From Silene conica (lineage: Eukaryota; Streptophyta; Magnoliopsida; Caryophyllales; Caryophyllaceae): a stretch of 64,000 bases of DNA. Location of the stretch: positions 47,527,910-47,591,909 of the forward strand of contig CM055320.2 in NCBI GenBank assembly GCA_029255685.2. The letters are read 5' to 3'. The notes under the pieces were generated by a model. That model was not told the origin of the DNA, did no database searches, and was given only the letters and a program-made list of their open reading frames with translations. Position numbers and translations under genes: made by a program. The stretch's first letter is position 1. Each line of letters starts with the position of its first letter. Of the stretch, positions 14,397 to 24,176 are shown one piece after another.

Positions 14397-14708
14397 ATGT
14401 CTTCAGATGTATTTGCAAATTTTTATGCCCGCTTTATCTGACTTGATTAACCATTCTTGCAATTTTTGACAATTTTCGTTTCGGGAGCTCAGAGGCCTTA
14501 AAAATGTGTATTATATACCCTTCAATTCGAGCCGTTTCAGGTGGTCGGAGCGACCATTTTTAATTTCAGCCTGTTTTTTACCACGTGTCCGAAATCGTAT
14601 CATGAGGTATATTTTTCGATTCTAGACCCTATAAACGATTATAAATCACTTTTACACGGTTATCCGATTTTCGACCGAAACTGGTTTATAGCATACCAGT
14701 AACGTCAA
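14397..14708 (+). repeat. Right-array-type monomer (class B') at the edge of the left array
   Basis: This single monomer has the class B' signature that is otherwise found only in the right array. It shows TTTCGTTTCGGGAGCTC, a ...CGTATCATGAGGTAT... block, TTTTTAATTTCAGCC and TTTTTTACCACGTG. All other second-position monomers of the left array carry class B, whose 3' two-thirds match class C instead. It is followed by a C monomer that is cut at 14,935 by the LTR-element insertion. Confidence 0.85.
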
Positions 14709-14935
14709 ATGTCTTCTGATGTTTTTGACAATTTTTGTGCCCGCTTTATCTTGCTCGATTAACCATCCTTGCGATTTTCAGTAATTTTTGTTTCAGGAGT
14801 TCAAACTTATATAATATATCCTTCACTTCGAGCTGTTTTGGGTGGTCGGACCGACCATTGTTATTTTTCAGCCTGTTTTTCTACCACATGTCCGAATTTG
14901 CATCATGAGATATCTTATTCGATTCTAGATCCTTT

Positions 14936-16482
14936 TGATGCCCGTCGTTGAGGGTACCAAAGATAAATTTATAATTCCTAAACTTAAACTATAGATAGTG
15001 AAAGTCAGGGTCGAACCACAGAGAGGTGGGGAATGTTTATTGTTTGGTGTTAATGTTTTAAGGTAGCAATTGGGGGTTTGATTTGTTGTTTACTAAATCT
15101 AAAGCAAAGATTAAAATAAAAAAAGTAATTAAAGACGAGAATAAAATTATAATAAAAGGGATGCTAGGACGTTTGGGTTATAAATAGCTAAGGTAATATA
15201 AATCCTAAGTTCAACATGTATTGCAGTCGCGTAAGGGGTGTAACATATCCTTTCGGTTTATGATACCTAATAGCTCCTTTCGGCCTATGCTATTAGTTCC
15301 TAGGTCTCACAATTATTGGGAGTCAACAATAAGGGTGATTCCTAAATCCTAGGTCACATACCTTTCAGTCTTAAGTAACCTATCCATCTTAAGGTGTAAA
15401 CCAATGCCCTTCCCGTATCTCTCAATCTTGGGTAGGTCATTACTAACGTCCTACAAGTCTCCTTTCAGTCTCATTGTAGGATATTATAGTCAACAAGGAA
15501 AGACGAAACAAGATTCATGCGCGAGTGGGTCGACCGACCAGCTACTCCAGTCGGCCGACCACCGCCTTGGTCGACCGACCCACTATTTGAGTCGGCCGAC
15601 CACGGCTCTGCTACAAGTCGGTCTCGGAATTTCTACTACCTATGCATATTCATCCCCTACATCCTAACATATGAAATTTAGCTACTCATGGTGACTAAAA
15701 CAATTATGAAAACGGGAATAAACATGGAAAACATGATGAATGATAATCTAAACATGCAAGAATTAACAAAGCTTGGGATTCTACCTTAATTGAATACAAT
15801 AGTGATTAGAACAATAAATAAACTAGATTAAAAGAGTAATTACCAAAGTCGGAATTAGGGCAGAAAGGAACAAACTTTATTGAATGCTTGGGAATTATTG
15901 AAAGATTACAAACTAAAGCTTGAATAAAACTAGATTGTAACTTTATTGTAGCTTATTAACTGAGAACTGAATACCAAACCCTAATCATAAGATTAGCTTA
16001 TATAGGGCAGAAAATTAGAGTCTCCTAAAGACTCCTACTTCTAAATTATTTCCGAAAACTGTTCCTGGGCTTCGCTGAGGTCGGTCGACCACTTTGGTGG
16101 GTCGGTCGACCTCTTTTACGGGCTTAAGCAAATTCTGGGCTTCCTTCAAGATTATGGACTTCATAAAAATCAGGCCTGGTCGGTCGACCCACATAGTAGG
16201 TCGGTCGACCGTATCCGCATAGAAAATCTCCGGTTTTCTTCTTGATTTGACTTTTGGCACTTAAATAAAGATTCCAGTTGACTTTCCTTCGTTCCTTAAT
16301 TATGCAAAAGACTCGAGGACATGAATTTGGTGCTAAATCGTCCCTTTTCCGCATAAATCTGCAAAAGTGCATAAAAATACGAAAGTACACGATTGTTGGG
16401 AAATAAGGGCTAAAAAATAGTAAATGAGCGACCAAATGCGTGTAAAAATAGATGAAAAACATCATAAAATAGACACGCATCA
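14936..16482 (-). repeat. 3' LTR (element orientation) of the Athila-like element
   Basis: A 1,547-bp terminal repeat, the same length as the copy at 21,461-23,007. I counted about 20 substitutions and no indel between them, roughly 98.6% identity. It contains four paired GGTCGGTCGACC-type motifs between 15,526 and 15,604, and two further pairs near 16,080-16,111 and 16,179-16,211. No coding function is evident. Small frames that run across it are fortuitous. Confidence 0.93.
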
Positions 16483-16517
16483 AATTCGCCAAACCAAACC
16501 TTTGCTTGCCCTCAAGC
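16483..16517 (-). other. Polypurine-tract region and conserved 3' hairpin of the Athila-like element
   Basis: Read on the minus strand, the sequence just before the 3' LTR is GGTTTGGTTTGGCGAATT, a degenerate purine-rich tract where plus-strand priming would occur. It is preceded by a block whose 6-bp inverted repeat TGCTTG/CAAGCA is separated by 4 bp (16,502-16,517). A TTGAGGGCAAGCAA-type block upstream of the tract is, from memory, common in Athila and related plant Ty3/gypsy elements. A C interrupts the G-run, so priming efficiency is uncertain. Confidence 0.6.
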
Positions 16518-18516
16518 AAGAAATAGACTCGATCTTAACTAATGGAACGATTTCAATCTCAGAGCGAAATTTACATGTAAGCCTAAACCAATGCCAAGTA
16601 CAAAAAGAGAAAGTATTCAAATCATGCAAACGAGTTATAAGGTCGTCAAACTTGCAAACCTAGAGGCTATAGAGACTTATACCATGGACTCTCGCGGTAC
16701 GCTCGAGACACTCATGAAGCAAAGGGTGAGTATGTGTAAAAGATAGAAAGAAGTAAATTTGTAGAGACACTCACCTAACTGCGACCCATGAAAACATGCC
16801 TGCAATCTAACATGAACAAAAATTCTACAACTATGTAAAACAAACCCATTAAGTGACTTGGATACATGCAATTGAGGTGATGAAAGATATGTGAGGTAGA
16901 AGGTAAAAGTGGTTAAGATGTTTTTTTGGATTTGTGGGGTTAGTAGCCAAGCTAGTAAAACCGGTTCCCAACAACATATTTCACAACTTTTGATATTAAG
17001 AAAGTGCTCTTTTGTAGCACAACTCTCACATTAAATATAAGAAAGGACTCCCAAATATTTTGAATGAGGTACGAGAGTGATAACACATAAAAGAAAGGGA
17101 ATTTGGAACGAATTTTTTTTCATTCTGATGCTGTCAGGTGGTCGGCCGACCCATGAAGGGGGTCGGTCGACTGACTTTCTGCTGTATATTTTGATTTTTT
17201 TTCGTTTTCGTTTTTCTTTTCTTTCTTTCTTTTTCTGAATTTTTCTGTTCTTTTTCTTTTCTTTCTTTCTTTTCTTTCTCTTTCTCTTTTTGCTCAAGAT
17301 AGCATATAAACCAAGATGCCTCAAAAGTCAAACCAAAGACCACAAATACTAGCTTGGAAGGGTAGGCTAAGTATGGGATGTAGTTTTGGGGGAATAAAAA
17401 GACAATTTTGGCTATGTGAAGCTTATGGGTAAATATGAGAAAAGGGATCCCAAATGCACGTACCAAGACTCACAAAACGATAAAGTAAAACAAGTAGATA
17501 GAAATTCAAGTTCATGTTTATGCATATTGATGTAACATGTTCCAAGGGGAGTACTACTCACATCCTAGACAACTGGTTTAAGAATGAAACCAGGAAATAA
17601 GCTCTAAAACTTAGAATGTATAGTAGGTTGCCAAGGTATAAGTCAAGTCTCAAGATATACAAATACTTTGACAGTAGATATGCAAAAGACTCTCATACTA
17701 AAACAAGTTGGCAAGGCAAGGAAAAGGCATAAACATGTAAGATAGCTAAATCATCCTTGAAATACTCTCGTTCCGACTCGACCTATATGCTAAAATAAAC
17801 GTGCATTTTTTGGAAATTTTGAAATTTTTTTTTTTTTGTATTTTTTTTTTTGGTATCTTTTTGTATATATAAGGAAAATAAGGAAAAGAACGATGCAATA
17901 CAGAAATGCAGTAAACGTGTGGCAGAATGCAATGCATGTGACACGAAACCATTCCCCAAACCAACCCGCACAATGTCCCCATTGTGCATTAGCCTAAGTA
18001 AAGGTTTCACAAAATTAAAAGAAAGATGCGAATAAATATAAACTAAGGAAAAACTGGAAAGAACTCACTGGGTTGATAAGCGTATGAGAAGAACCTCCCC
18101 AAACCAGCGTAAGCTGGGAGGTTTTGGTGGCTAGCAATGCCACTCAAGTACCAAAGAACGGTTGCACGATCTCCGAGGAAGAAACGAACCGACTGCGACG
18201 GACATGTAGGTCGACCGACCCATACAATAGGTCGACCGACCTTCCTGTAGACAGGAATTTCAGCGATACAGCGACTAGGTCGACCGACTTGTGTATCTGG
18301 TCGGTCGACCCCTCTGTGTCCCAGCGGTCTTCGTTTCTTCGTAAAACCTGAAAAAGCATTAAATATGCGCCCAACAAATGCGCGAGATTCCAAAAACAAG
18401 TCTAAAGTCTTAACTACGCAAGCATAAAAGAAAAAGTTCTAAAACTACGAGCAAACCAAATTAAAAAGTTTCACACAACAAAAGTAAATTGTCTTAAAAA
18501 CTGAAATTTGAAACAA
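16518..18516 (-). other. Non-coding internal region replacing pol in the Athila-like element
   Basis: About 2 kb between the protease frame and the 3' LTR shows no RT, RNase H or integrase motif in any frame. It holds long polypyrimidine/polypurine runs at about 17,195-17,292 and a T-rich run at about 17,818-17,866. It also holds three pairs of the GGTCGGTCGACC motif (17,140-17,172; 18,208-18,242; 18,275-18,309). The overlapping short frames have low complexity and lack recognisable domains. This fits a gag-only non-autonomous derivative in which pol was replaced. Confidence 0.75.
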
Positions 18517-19542
18517 CTATCCGCTAAAGATGCGGAAAATATCCGACCACGGCTTTTGACGGCACGCCGTAGTCTCCACGTTGTTCTCTTGATTAGCAAA
18601 ACACATCTTCTTCCCGTCGTCGCAAAGCATATGCGACGACCTCTCCTCTCGAGCTTGTCTTCTCTTCTTCTTCTCTTCCCGATCCACGACATCCGGGTCT
18701 TCATCTTCTTTATAGCTTAAGCATCCCATTCCTCCTCTCTGGACTATGACTTCCTTCACTTTGGCTTTCCCCAAACCAATTCCTGCACTAGCCATAATAG
18801 AAGTGTCCTCCATATTGCTCCCAATCTGGGGCGGAGGTGTAAAAACAGATACAGGAATAGGCAATAAAGTAGGAGAAGTAGTGATGACCTCATACTTCTT
18901 TTCAGAAGTGATAACATTACAAGTGATGGGGGTCATAACATCCTTCTTTCTATAAGATAGGCCATATATAATAGAATGCTTTCCTACTTTGAAGGTCAAA
19001 GTCCCAGTGCCTACATCTATAATGGCTCCTGCAGTGTGGAGGAAAGGTCTTCCTAGTATTATAGGTATATGGGCATCCTCTGGGATGTCCAAAACTACGA
19101 AGTCAACCAGGAAGAAAAACCTGTCAATACGCATAGGGATGTTTTCCAACACCCCTACAGGTTCCATAGATATACGATCTGCCATCTGGACAGTCATGCT
19201 GGTTACTGCAAATTCGGTCATTCCTAATTTTAAGGCAACGCTTAGGGGCATGACACTGATACTAGCACCTAAGTCGCATAGAGCCTTCTTCACTGGGAAA
19301 GTTCCTATATTGCAGGGGACAGAAAAACTACCAGGGTCCTCTAATTTGTGAGGGGCAATAACATGTGTTAAAAAGCTAGATGACTCTTCAGTGAGGGCCA
19401 CCGACTCAACCTTATCTAAAGACCTCTTTCTTGACAAAAGCTGTCTCATAAATTTAAGATATGAAGGAACCTGTTGGACTAATTCTAGAAACAGAACTTG
19501 AACATTTAATGAACGAATTACGTAGGTATGAGTCTTTCTGGG
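18517..19542 (-). pseudogene. Retroelement aspartic protease domain, frameshifted from gag
   Basis: This frame encodes a retropepsin-type protease that would mature the Gag polyprotein. Counting from the methionine at 19,449, the active-site motif is D59-L-G-A-S with a hydrophobic run after it. The second conserved motif ILGRPFL is at residues 131-137, followed by AGAIID. DLGA in place of DTGA/DSGA is, from memory, usual in Athila-type elements. The same frame is open upstream of that methionine, where it encodes a VPSYLKFM segment typical of the Gag-protease linker. The methionine is therefore probably not a real start, and a one-base indel near 19,525-19,545 separates it from gag. The frame ends in a charged tail with no RT following. 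Confidence 0.85.
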
Positions 19543-21077
19543 AAAGGAGGGGCTGAGGATTCAGTATTTGCAGCCCTTTTCAGAAACCTAGGGGTCTTAT
19601 CACCCCAGAAAAGAAAATCCCTTAAGTTGTTCGGCAATTCAGGACGAAAAGGGGCTTCTGGTTCTGCCTCGGTGGTCGGTCGACCACTCTCCTGTTCAGC
19701 GAGAATTTTCGGATTCTGCTCAGAGGTCGGTCGACCTGGCTCCTGGGTCGGTCGACCTTCCTCGCTGCTACTCGGCTGTTTTTCTTTCTCGACCCCTACT
19801 TTAGCTCCACTTCGTAGGGATATGATATTTAGAGTCTCTTTTTTCTGGTCTGTCTTGGTCGGAAGTTGACCCGGAGCCCTAGTATCATTCTTGCCCGCAA
19901 TTTGAGCAATCTGATATTCTAACATCTTCATCCCTGCCTCTTTAGCCTGTGACTCCTTCTGAACCAACCCAATAAGATTTTGGATAAGAGTGTTGGTGTT
20001 GGGTGGTGGATTTGAAGGTGGTTGAGGGTTGAAGGGTGGTTTTTGGAAACCTTGTTTATAAGGGGGGATATATGTGGAATTTTGCTGAGGTTGCATGTGT
20101 TGTGGGTTGAAAACATTCTGGCTTGTCCACCTCATGTTGGGATGGACATTATTATTATTTGGGTCATAGAAATTGTTCCCACGATAATGTTGGAAAGCGG
20201 CACATGTCTCGTTGGATGAAGTACAGAATTTCGACACGTGCCCTTCTCCACCGCACCTCTCACAAGCAAAGGGTCCGTCTTGAACGACGTTTACCTGATA
20301 AATTCCTCCCTTGCTCCCACTTCCTAGATCGAACTTCCCTCCAGCCTCAAGTTTTTCTAACTTGGCTGTCAAGGCCTCAGTAGCTGCTAGGTTATATTCA
20401 GACTTCCTTTGATTACCTCTGGAAGTTCCATGTTCAGCATGGTGTACAGCAACATCTTCTATTAATTTGAGACCCTTAGTCTCTCCGGAATTATCTTGGA
20501 ATCTCCCATTAGCTGCAGCATCTAGATAGGCCCTGTTGTCATCGTAAAGGCCATTGTAGAACTGGTTACAAAGAAACCATTGTTCGAATCCTTGATGTGG
20601 TATGGATCGAACAAGTCTCTTGAACCTGTCCCACGCCTCACTAAAGTCCTCATTGGGGCCCTGCTTAAAATTTGTAATATGCGCCCTTAAAGCATTAGTC
20701 TTTGATGCAAAATAATATTTCCTGTAGAATGCTAAGGCTAGGGTGTTCCAATCCGTGACTCCCGCAGCAGTGAGGTCCAAATCTCTGTACCACTCCCTCG
20801 CAGCGTCCCTAAGAGAGAAGATAAACATGGTCTGCTTAATCTGGTCCTGCGTCACTCCTTCTGGGGGTGCAATAGAGCATATGTAATCTGTGAAGATTTC
20901 AATATGCTTTGCAGCATCCTCATTAGCCGAGCCTCCAAATTGGTTTCTTTCAACCATAGTGATATAGGCAGGCTTGGCCTCGAATGGCTTCCCAGTACCT
21001 GCAGGTAAAGTGAACCCTTTGTATAGGTCCTTTGCCTGAGGCATGGAGTGACTGGCAATAGTAGCTTCCTCTGTCAT
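19518..21077 (-). CDS. gag: Athila-like Gag polyprotein
   Basis: A 519-residue frame for the structural capsid/nucleocapsid protein of a Ty3/gypsy element. Residues ~55-205 form the retrotransposon Gag core, with the FIFSLRDAAREWY and WDRFKRLVRSIPHQGF segments typical of plant Athila-like Gags. A CCHC zinc knuckle C-X2-C-X4-H-X4-C is at 272-285 (CERCGGEGHVSKFC). It is followed by an Asn/Pro/Gln-rich stretch (~300-365). Near the C-terminus a GRPT repeat (~435-470) is encoded by the same GGTCGGTCGACC motif that recurs in the element's non-coding parts. The first ATG is 360 nt downstream of the primer site. The frame is closed early by a frameshift next to the PFPERL segment, where protease should continue in frame. 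The Gag core itself appears intact. Confidence 0.9.
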   Translation of the reverse strand: MTEEATIASHSMPQAKDLYKGFTLPAGTGKPFEAKPAYITMVERNQFGGSANEDAAKHIEIFTDYICSIAPPEGVTQDQIKQTMFIFSLRDAAREWYRDLDLTAAGVTDWNTLALAFYRKYYFASKTNALRAHITNFKQGPNEDFSEAWDRFKRLVRSIPHQGFEQWFLCNQFYNGLYDDNRAYLDAAANGRFQDNSGETKGLKLIEDVAVHHAEHGTSRGNQRKSEYNLAATEALTAKLEKLEAGGKFDLGSGSKGGIYQVNVVQDGPFACERCGGEGHVSKFCTSSNETCAAFQHYRGNNFYDPNNNNVHPNMRWTSQNVFNPQHMQPQQNSTYIPPYKQGFQKPPFNPQPPSNPPPNTNTLIQNLIGLVQKESQAKEAGMKMLEYQIAQIAGKNDTRAPGQLPTKTDQKKETLNIISLRSGAKVGVEKEKQPSSSEEGRPTQEPGRPTSEQNPKILAEQESGRPTTEAEPEAPFRPELPNNLRDFLFWGDKTPRFLKRAANTESSAPPFPERLIPT

Positions 21078-21437
21078 GGTTTCTTCTTCTTTTGGAAAAA
21101 CTGGAAAGTAGGTAAAAGGTGGTGTTCTTGGTGAAAGTGGATTGTTGGGTGAATTTGGTTGTGAAGGTGGAGTTTTTGGTGAAGATGGTAGTGATGGTTG
21201 TTCAAATATGTCTTCTTGGAATAAGGAAGATGGTGAACCTCCTTCCTAATTCGCTAGAAGTTGCTTTCTCCTTTCTCTAAGAGTCCTCTCAAGCTCGTGG
21301 TCAAGTGGTAGGAGTTCTCCTTGAACTGACCTGCGCATAAGATGGAAACTACAAGAAAAAGGTGAGAAGGTTTAAGGAACAAAAAGTTCCTTAAACAAAG
21401 AGAAACAAAACCAAAAACAATAAACACTGGCGTCACC
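21078..21437 (-). other. Untranslated leader of the Athila-like element
   Basis: 360 bp between the primer site and the gag ATG. It contains a minisatellite-like run (about 21,115-21,200) of GGTGAA/GTTGTG-type words. No coding feature is seen. In gag-bearing elements this segment normally includes packaging signals, but none can be recognised here. Confidence 0.5.
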
Positions 21438-21455
21438 TCCCCGGCAACGGCGCCA
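21438..21455 (-). other. Primer-binding site, tRNA-Asp(GTC) type
   Basis: On the minus strand the sequence is TGGCGCCGTTGCCGGGGA, starting a few bases after the LTR end. From memory it is the exact complement of the 3' end of plant tRNA-Asp (CCCCGGCAACGGCGCCA). This is the primer used by Athila-type elements and it fixes the element's orientation. Confidence 0.9.
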
Positions 21456-21460
21456 AAATT

Positions 21461-23007
21461 TGATGCCCGTCGTTGAGGGCACCAAAGATAAATTTATAAT
21501 TCCTAAACTTAAACTATAGATAGTGAAAGTCAGGGTCGAACCACAGAGAGGTGGGGAATGTTTATTGTTTGGTGTTAATGTTTTAAGGTAACAATTGGGG
21601 GTTTGATTTGTTGTTTACTAAGTCTAAAGCAAATATTAAAATAAAAAAAGTAATTAAAGACGAGAATAAAATTATAATAAAAGGGATGCTAGGACGTTTG
21701 GGTAATAAATAGCTAAGGTAATATAAATCCTAAGGTCAACATGTATTGCAGTCGCGTAAGGGGTGTAACATATCCTTTCGGTTTATGATACGTAATAGCT
21801 CCTTTCGGCCTATGCTATTAGTTCCTAGGTCTCACAATTATTGGGTGTCAACAATAAGGGTGATTCCTAAATCCTAGGTCACATACCTTTCAGTCTTAAG
21901 TAACCTAGTCATCTTAAGGTGTAAACCAATGCCCTTCCCGTATCTCTCAATCTTGGGTAGGTCATTACTAACATCCTACAAGTCTCCTTTCAGTCTCATT
22001 GTAGGTTATTATAGTCAACAAAGAAAGACGAAACAGGATTCATGCGCGAGTGGGTCGACCGACCAGCTACTCCAGTTGGCCGACCACCGCCTTGGTCGAC
22101 CGACCCACTATTTGAGTCGGCCGACCACGGCTCTGCTACAAGTCGGTCTCGGAATTTCTACTACCTATGCATATTCATCCCCTACATCCTAACATATGAA
22201 ATTTAGCTACTCATGGTGACTAAAACAATTATGAAAACGGGAATAAACATGGAAAACATGATGAATGATAATCTAAACATGCAATAATTAACAAAGCTTG
22301 GGATTCTACCTTAATTGAATACAATAGTGATAAGAACAATAAATAAACTAGATTAAAAGAGTAATTACCAAAGTCGGAATTAGGGCAGAAAGGAACAAAC
22401 TTTATTGAATGCTTGGGAATTATTGAAAGATTACAAACTAAAGCTGGAATAAAACTAGATTGTAACTTTATTGTAGCTTATTAACTGAGAACTGAATACC
22501 AAACCCTAATCATAAGATTAGCTTATATAGGGCAGAAAATTAGAGTCTCCTAAAGACTCCTACTTCTAAATTATTTCCGAAAACTGTTCCTGGGCTTCGC
22601 TGAGGTCGGTCGACCACTTTGGTGGGTCGGTCGACCTCTTTTACGGGCTTAAGCAAATTCTGGGCTTCCTTCAAGATTATGGACTTCATAAAAATCAGGC
22701 CTGGTCGGTCGACCCACATAGTAGGTCGGTCGATCGTATCCGCATAGAAAATCTCCGGTTTTCTTCTTGATTTGACTTTTGGCACTTAAATAAAGATTCC
22801 AGTTGACTTTCCTTCGTTCCTTAATTATGCAAAAGACTCGAGGACATGAATTTGGTGCTAAATCGTCCCTTTTCCGCATAAATCTGCAAAAGTGCATAAA
22901 AATACGAAAGTACACGATTGTTGGGAAATAAGGGCTAGAACATAGTAAATGAGCGACCAAATGCGTGTAAAAATAGATGAAAAACATCATAAAATAGACA
23001 CGCATCA
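21461..23007 (-). repeat. 5' LTR (element orientation) of the Athila-like element
   Basis: A 1,547-bp LTR directly adjoining the primer-binding region. It ends at 23,007 in ...GCATCA, next to the satellite sequence CCTATAAATAACTATAAATC. It carries the same motif pairs as its partner (about 22,051-22,130, 22,605-22,636, 22,704-22,736), with point substitutions such as a T in one GGTCGATCG copy near 22,735. As the promoter LTR it should hold the transcription start, but I cannot place a TATA box with confidence. Confidence 0.92.
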
Positions 23008-23526
23008 CCTATAAATAACTATAAATCACTTTTACACAGTTATCCGATATTCGGCCGAAATTGGTTTATAGCATACCGGTAACGTCAAATGTCTTCTGAT
23101 GTTTTTGCATATTTTTGTGTCCGCTTTATCTCATACTTGCGATTTTGGGTAATTTTTGTTTCAGGAGTTCAGAGGCCTAAAAAACGTGTATTTTATATCC
23201 TTCAATTCGATCTGTTTTTGGTGGTCGAAGCGGGCATTGATATTTTTCAGCGTGTTTTTCTACCACGTGTCCGAAATCGATCATGTGATATCTTATTCGA
23301 TTCTAGACCCTATAAAAAACTATAAATCATTTTTACACGGTTATCCGATTTTCGCCTGAAATTGGTTTATTGCTTACCGGTAACGTCAAATGTATTCAGA
23401 TGTATTTGCAAATTTTTATGCCCGCTTTATCTGACTTGATTAACCATTCTTGCAATTTTTGACAATTTTTGTTTCGGGAGTTCAGAGGCCTAAAAAACGT
23501 GTATAATATATCCTTCACTTCGAGCT
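23008..23526 (+). repeat. Satellite remnant between two insertions
   Basis: The satellite resumes exactly where the Athila-like element interrupted it, in the CCTATAAACAACTATAAATC box. It continues through one A monomer (from 23,089) and part of a class B monomer. It breaks at CACTTCGAGCT, where copia coding sequence begins. The first 5 bp double as the downstream copy of the target-site duplication. Confidence 0.93.
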
Positions 23527-23530
23527 TTTT

Positions 23531-24139
23531 GGTCATTACTTCTACTCGCCAACCGAACAACGTGTTTTTGTTGCGGCTAGTGCGACGTTCTTAGAGAAAG
23601 AATTTCTCGCGAACAAGTCGAGTAATAGAACCTTCGAGTCATCGGAGGTTCAAGAATCAACTGCCGAGCAACCATTGGAGGAAACAGTTCCTTCAACCAA
23701 GGCTGCGGTAGATATTCCTGAGGAACCTAGGAGGTCGGGAAGAGTCTCTATTCCTCCGGACAGATACATTAGTATGGTCGAGGAACATTATATGGATGAC
23801 GTCTTACTCCTAGAGGGTAATGAACCCTCAACCTATAAAGGTGCCATGACCAGTTCTGACTCAAAGCTATGGCTAGAAGCCATGCAATCCGAGATGGACT
23901 CCATGTATGAGAACAACGTGTGGGATCTTGTGGACCTACCTGCAAAGGTACGTCCCCTTCAATGCAAATGGCTTTACAAGATAAAGCATGCCGTGGAAGG
24001 ACAACAAGATATCCACAAGGCTAGACTAGTTGCTAAAGGTTTCACTCAAGTGCCAGGCTTGCACTATGATGAGATTTTTGCACCCGTAGTCATGCTACGT
24101 TCCATTCGGATTATCTTAGCGATCGCCGCATTTCATGAT
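23531..24139 (+). pseudogene. Ty1/copia pol fragment: integrase C-terminus to start of RT (5'-truncated)
   Basis: An open frame with no start codon reads GHYFYSPTEQRVFVA then FLEKEFL, the end of a copia integrase region. A linker with RRSGRVSIPPDRY follows, then the first part of the RT domain: LWLEAMQSEMDSMYENNVWDL, KWLYKIKH, KARLVAKGFTQVPGLHYDEIFAPVVMLRSIR and ILAIAAFHD. It stops at the FHD segment at 24,139, before the RT catalytic core, where unrelated sequence begins. Everything upstream (LTR, gag, protease, most of integrase) is missing, and the left side joins satellite directly. The other half of the same type of pol resumes at 34,351. The missing central stretch includes the YVDD active site, so the gene is dead. 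Confidence 0.9.
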
Positions 24140-24176
24140 TCGACTTGCATCATTCTCAAAATTGAAAAGATAGAAA
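24138..24176 (+). repeat. Templated filler at a deletion junction (39-bp direct repeat)
   Basis: The 39 bp at 24,138-24,176 are repeated exactly at 24,197-24,235, an offset of 59 bp. The second copy is native LTR sequence, as shown by the intact LTR at 29,036-29,074. The first copy sits between copia coding sequence and the LTR and belongs to neither at that position. The copy switches to LTR sequence at a shared GAAA. This is the pattern of filler DNA made during double-strand-break repair. Confidence 0.75.

Larger units (their letters stand above)
1..14935 (+). repeat. Left satellite array: three-monomer HOR of ~928 bp
   Basis: This is a continuous tandem array of a ~301-314 bp AT-rich monomer. 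Using the conserved ATGTCTTC box as phase marker, class A monomers start at 207, 1136, 2065, 2992, 3921, 4848, 5764, 6692, 7619, 8548, 9464, 10380, 11309, 12238, 13167 and 14096. The HOR spacing is therefore 927-929 bp, with three short units of 916 bp. Within a unit the order is A (~301 bp), B (~314 bp), C (~314 bp). A carries CACGTG and TATTTTATATCC; B and C carry CACATG and TATAATATATCC. Short open frames of 65 and 75 codons recur in every A monomer, but they are by-products of the repeat and not genes. The array runs off the left edge and is cut on the right by the LTR element at 14,936. Confidence 0.96.
14936..23007 (-). mobile_element. Athila-like (Ty3/gypsy) non-autonomous LTR retrotransposon, gag-protease only
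   Basis: An 8,072-bp element inserted in the satellite on the minus strand. Both LTRs are 1,547 bp and run TGATGC...GCATCA. A tRNA-Asp primer-binding site lies next to the LTR at 21,461, which sets the orientation, and gag and protease read from it on the minus strand. The flanks CCTTT (14,931-14,935) and CCTAT (23,008-23,012) match the satellite sequence at that phase, so they are a 5-bp target-site duplication with one later substitution. After the protease there is no reverse transcriptase, RNase H or integrase, only about 2 kb of non-coding sequence. The element would need proteins in trans. Family assignment rests on the tRNA-Asp primer site, the Gag core, the DLGAS protease motif and the 3' TTGAGGGCAAGCAA block. 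Confidence 0.92.

Noticed and set aside
1..14935. CRISPR-like array or phage-type repeats
   Set aside because: Units are ~309 bp, contiguous and without unique spacers; the context is plant retroelements.
15972..15985. AAACCCTAA as a telomere-repeat remnant
   Set aside because: Only a single copy within each LTR of the Athila-like element; no tandem telomeric run.
16124..16519. 131-codon minus-strand frame with hydrophobic stretch
   Set aside because: It lies across the LTR/internal boundary and has no domain. The same sequence in the other LTR gives a different frame end.
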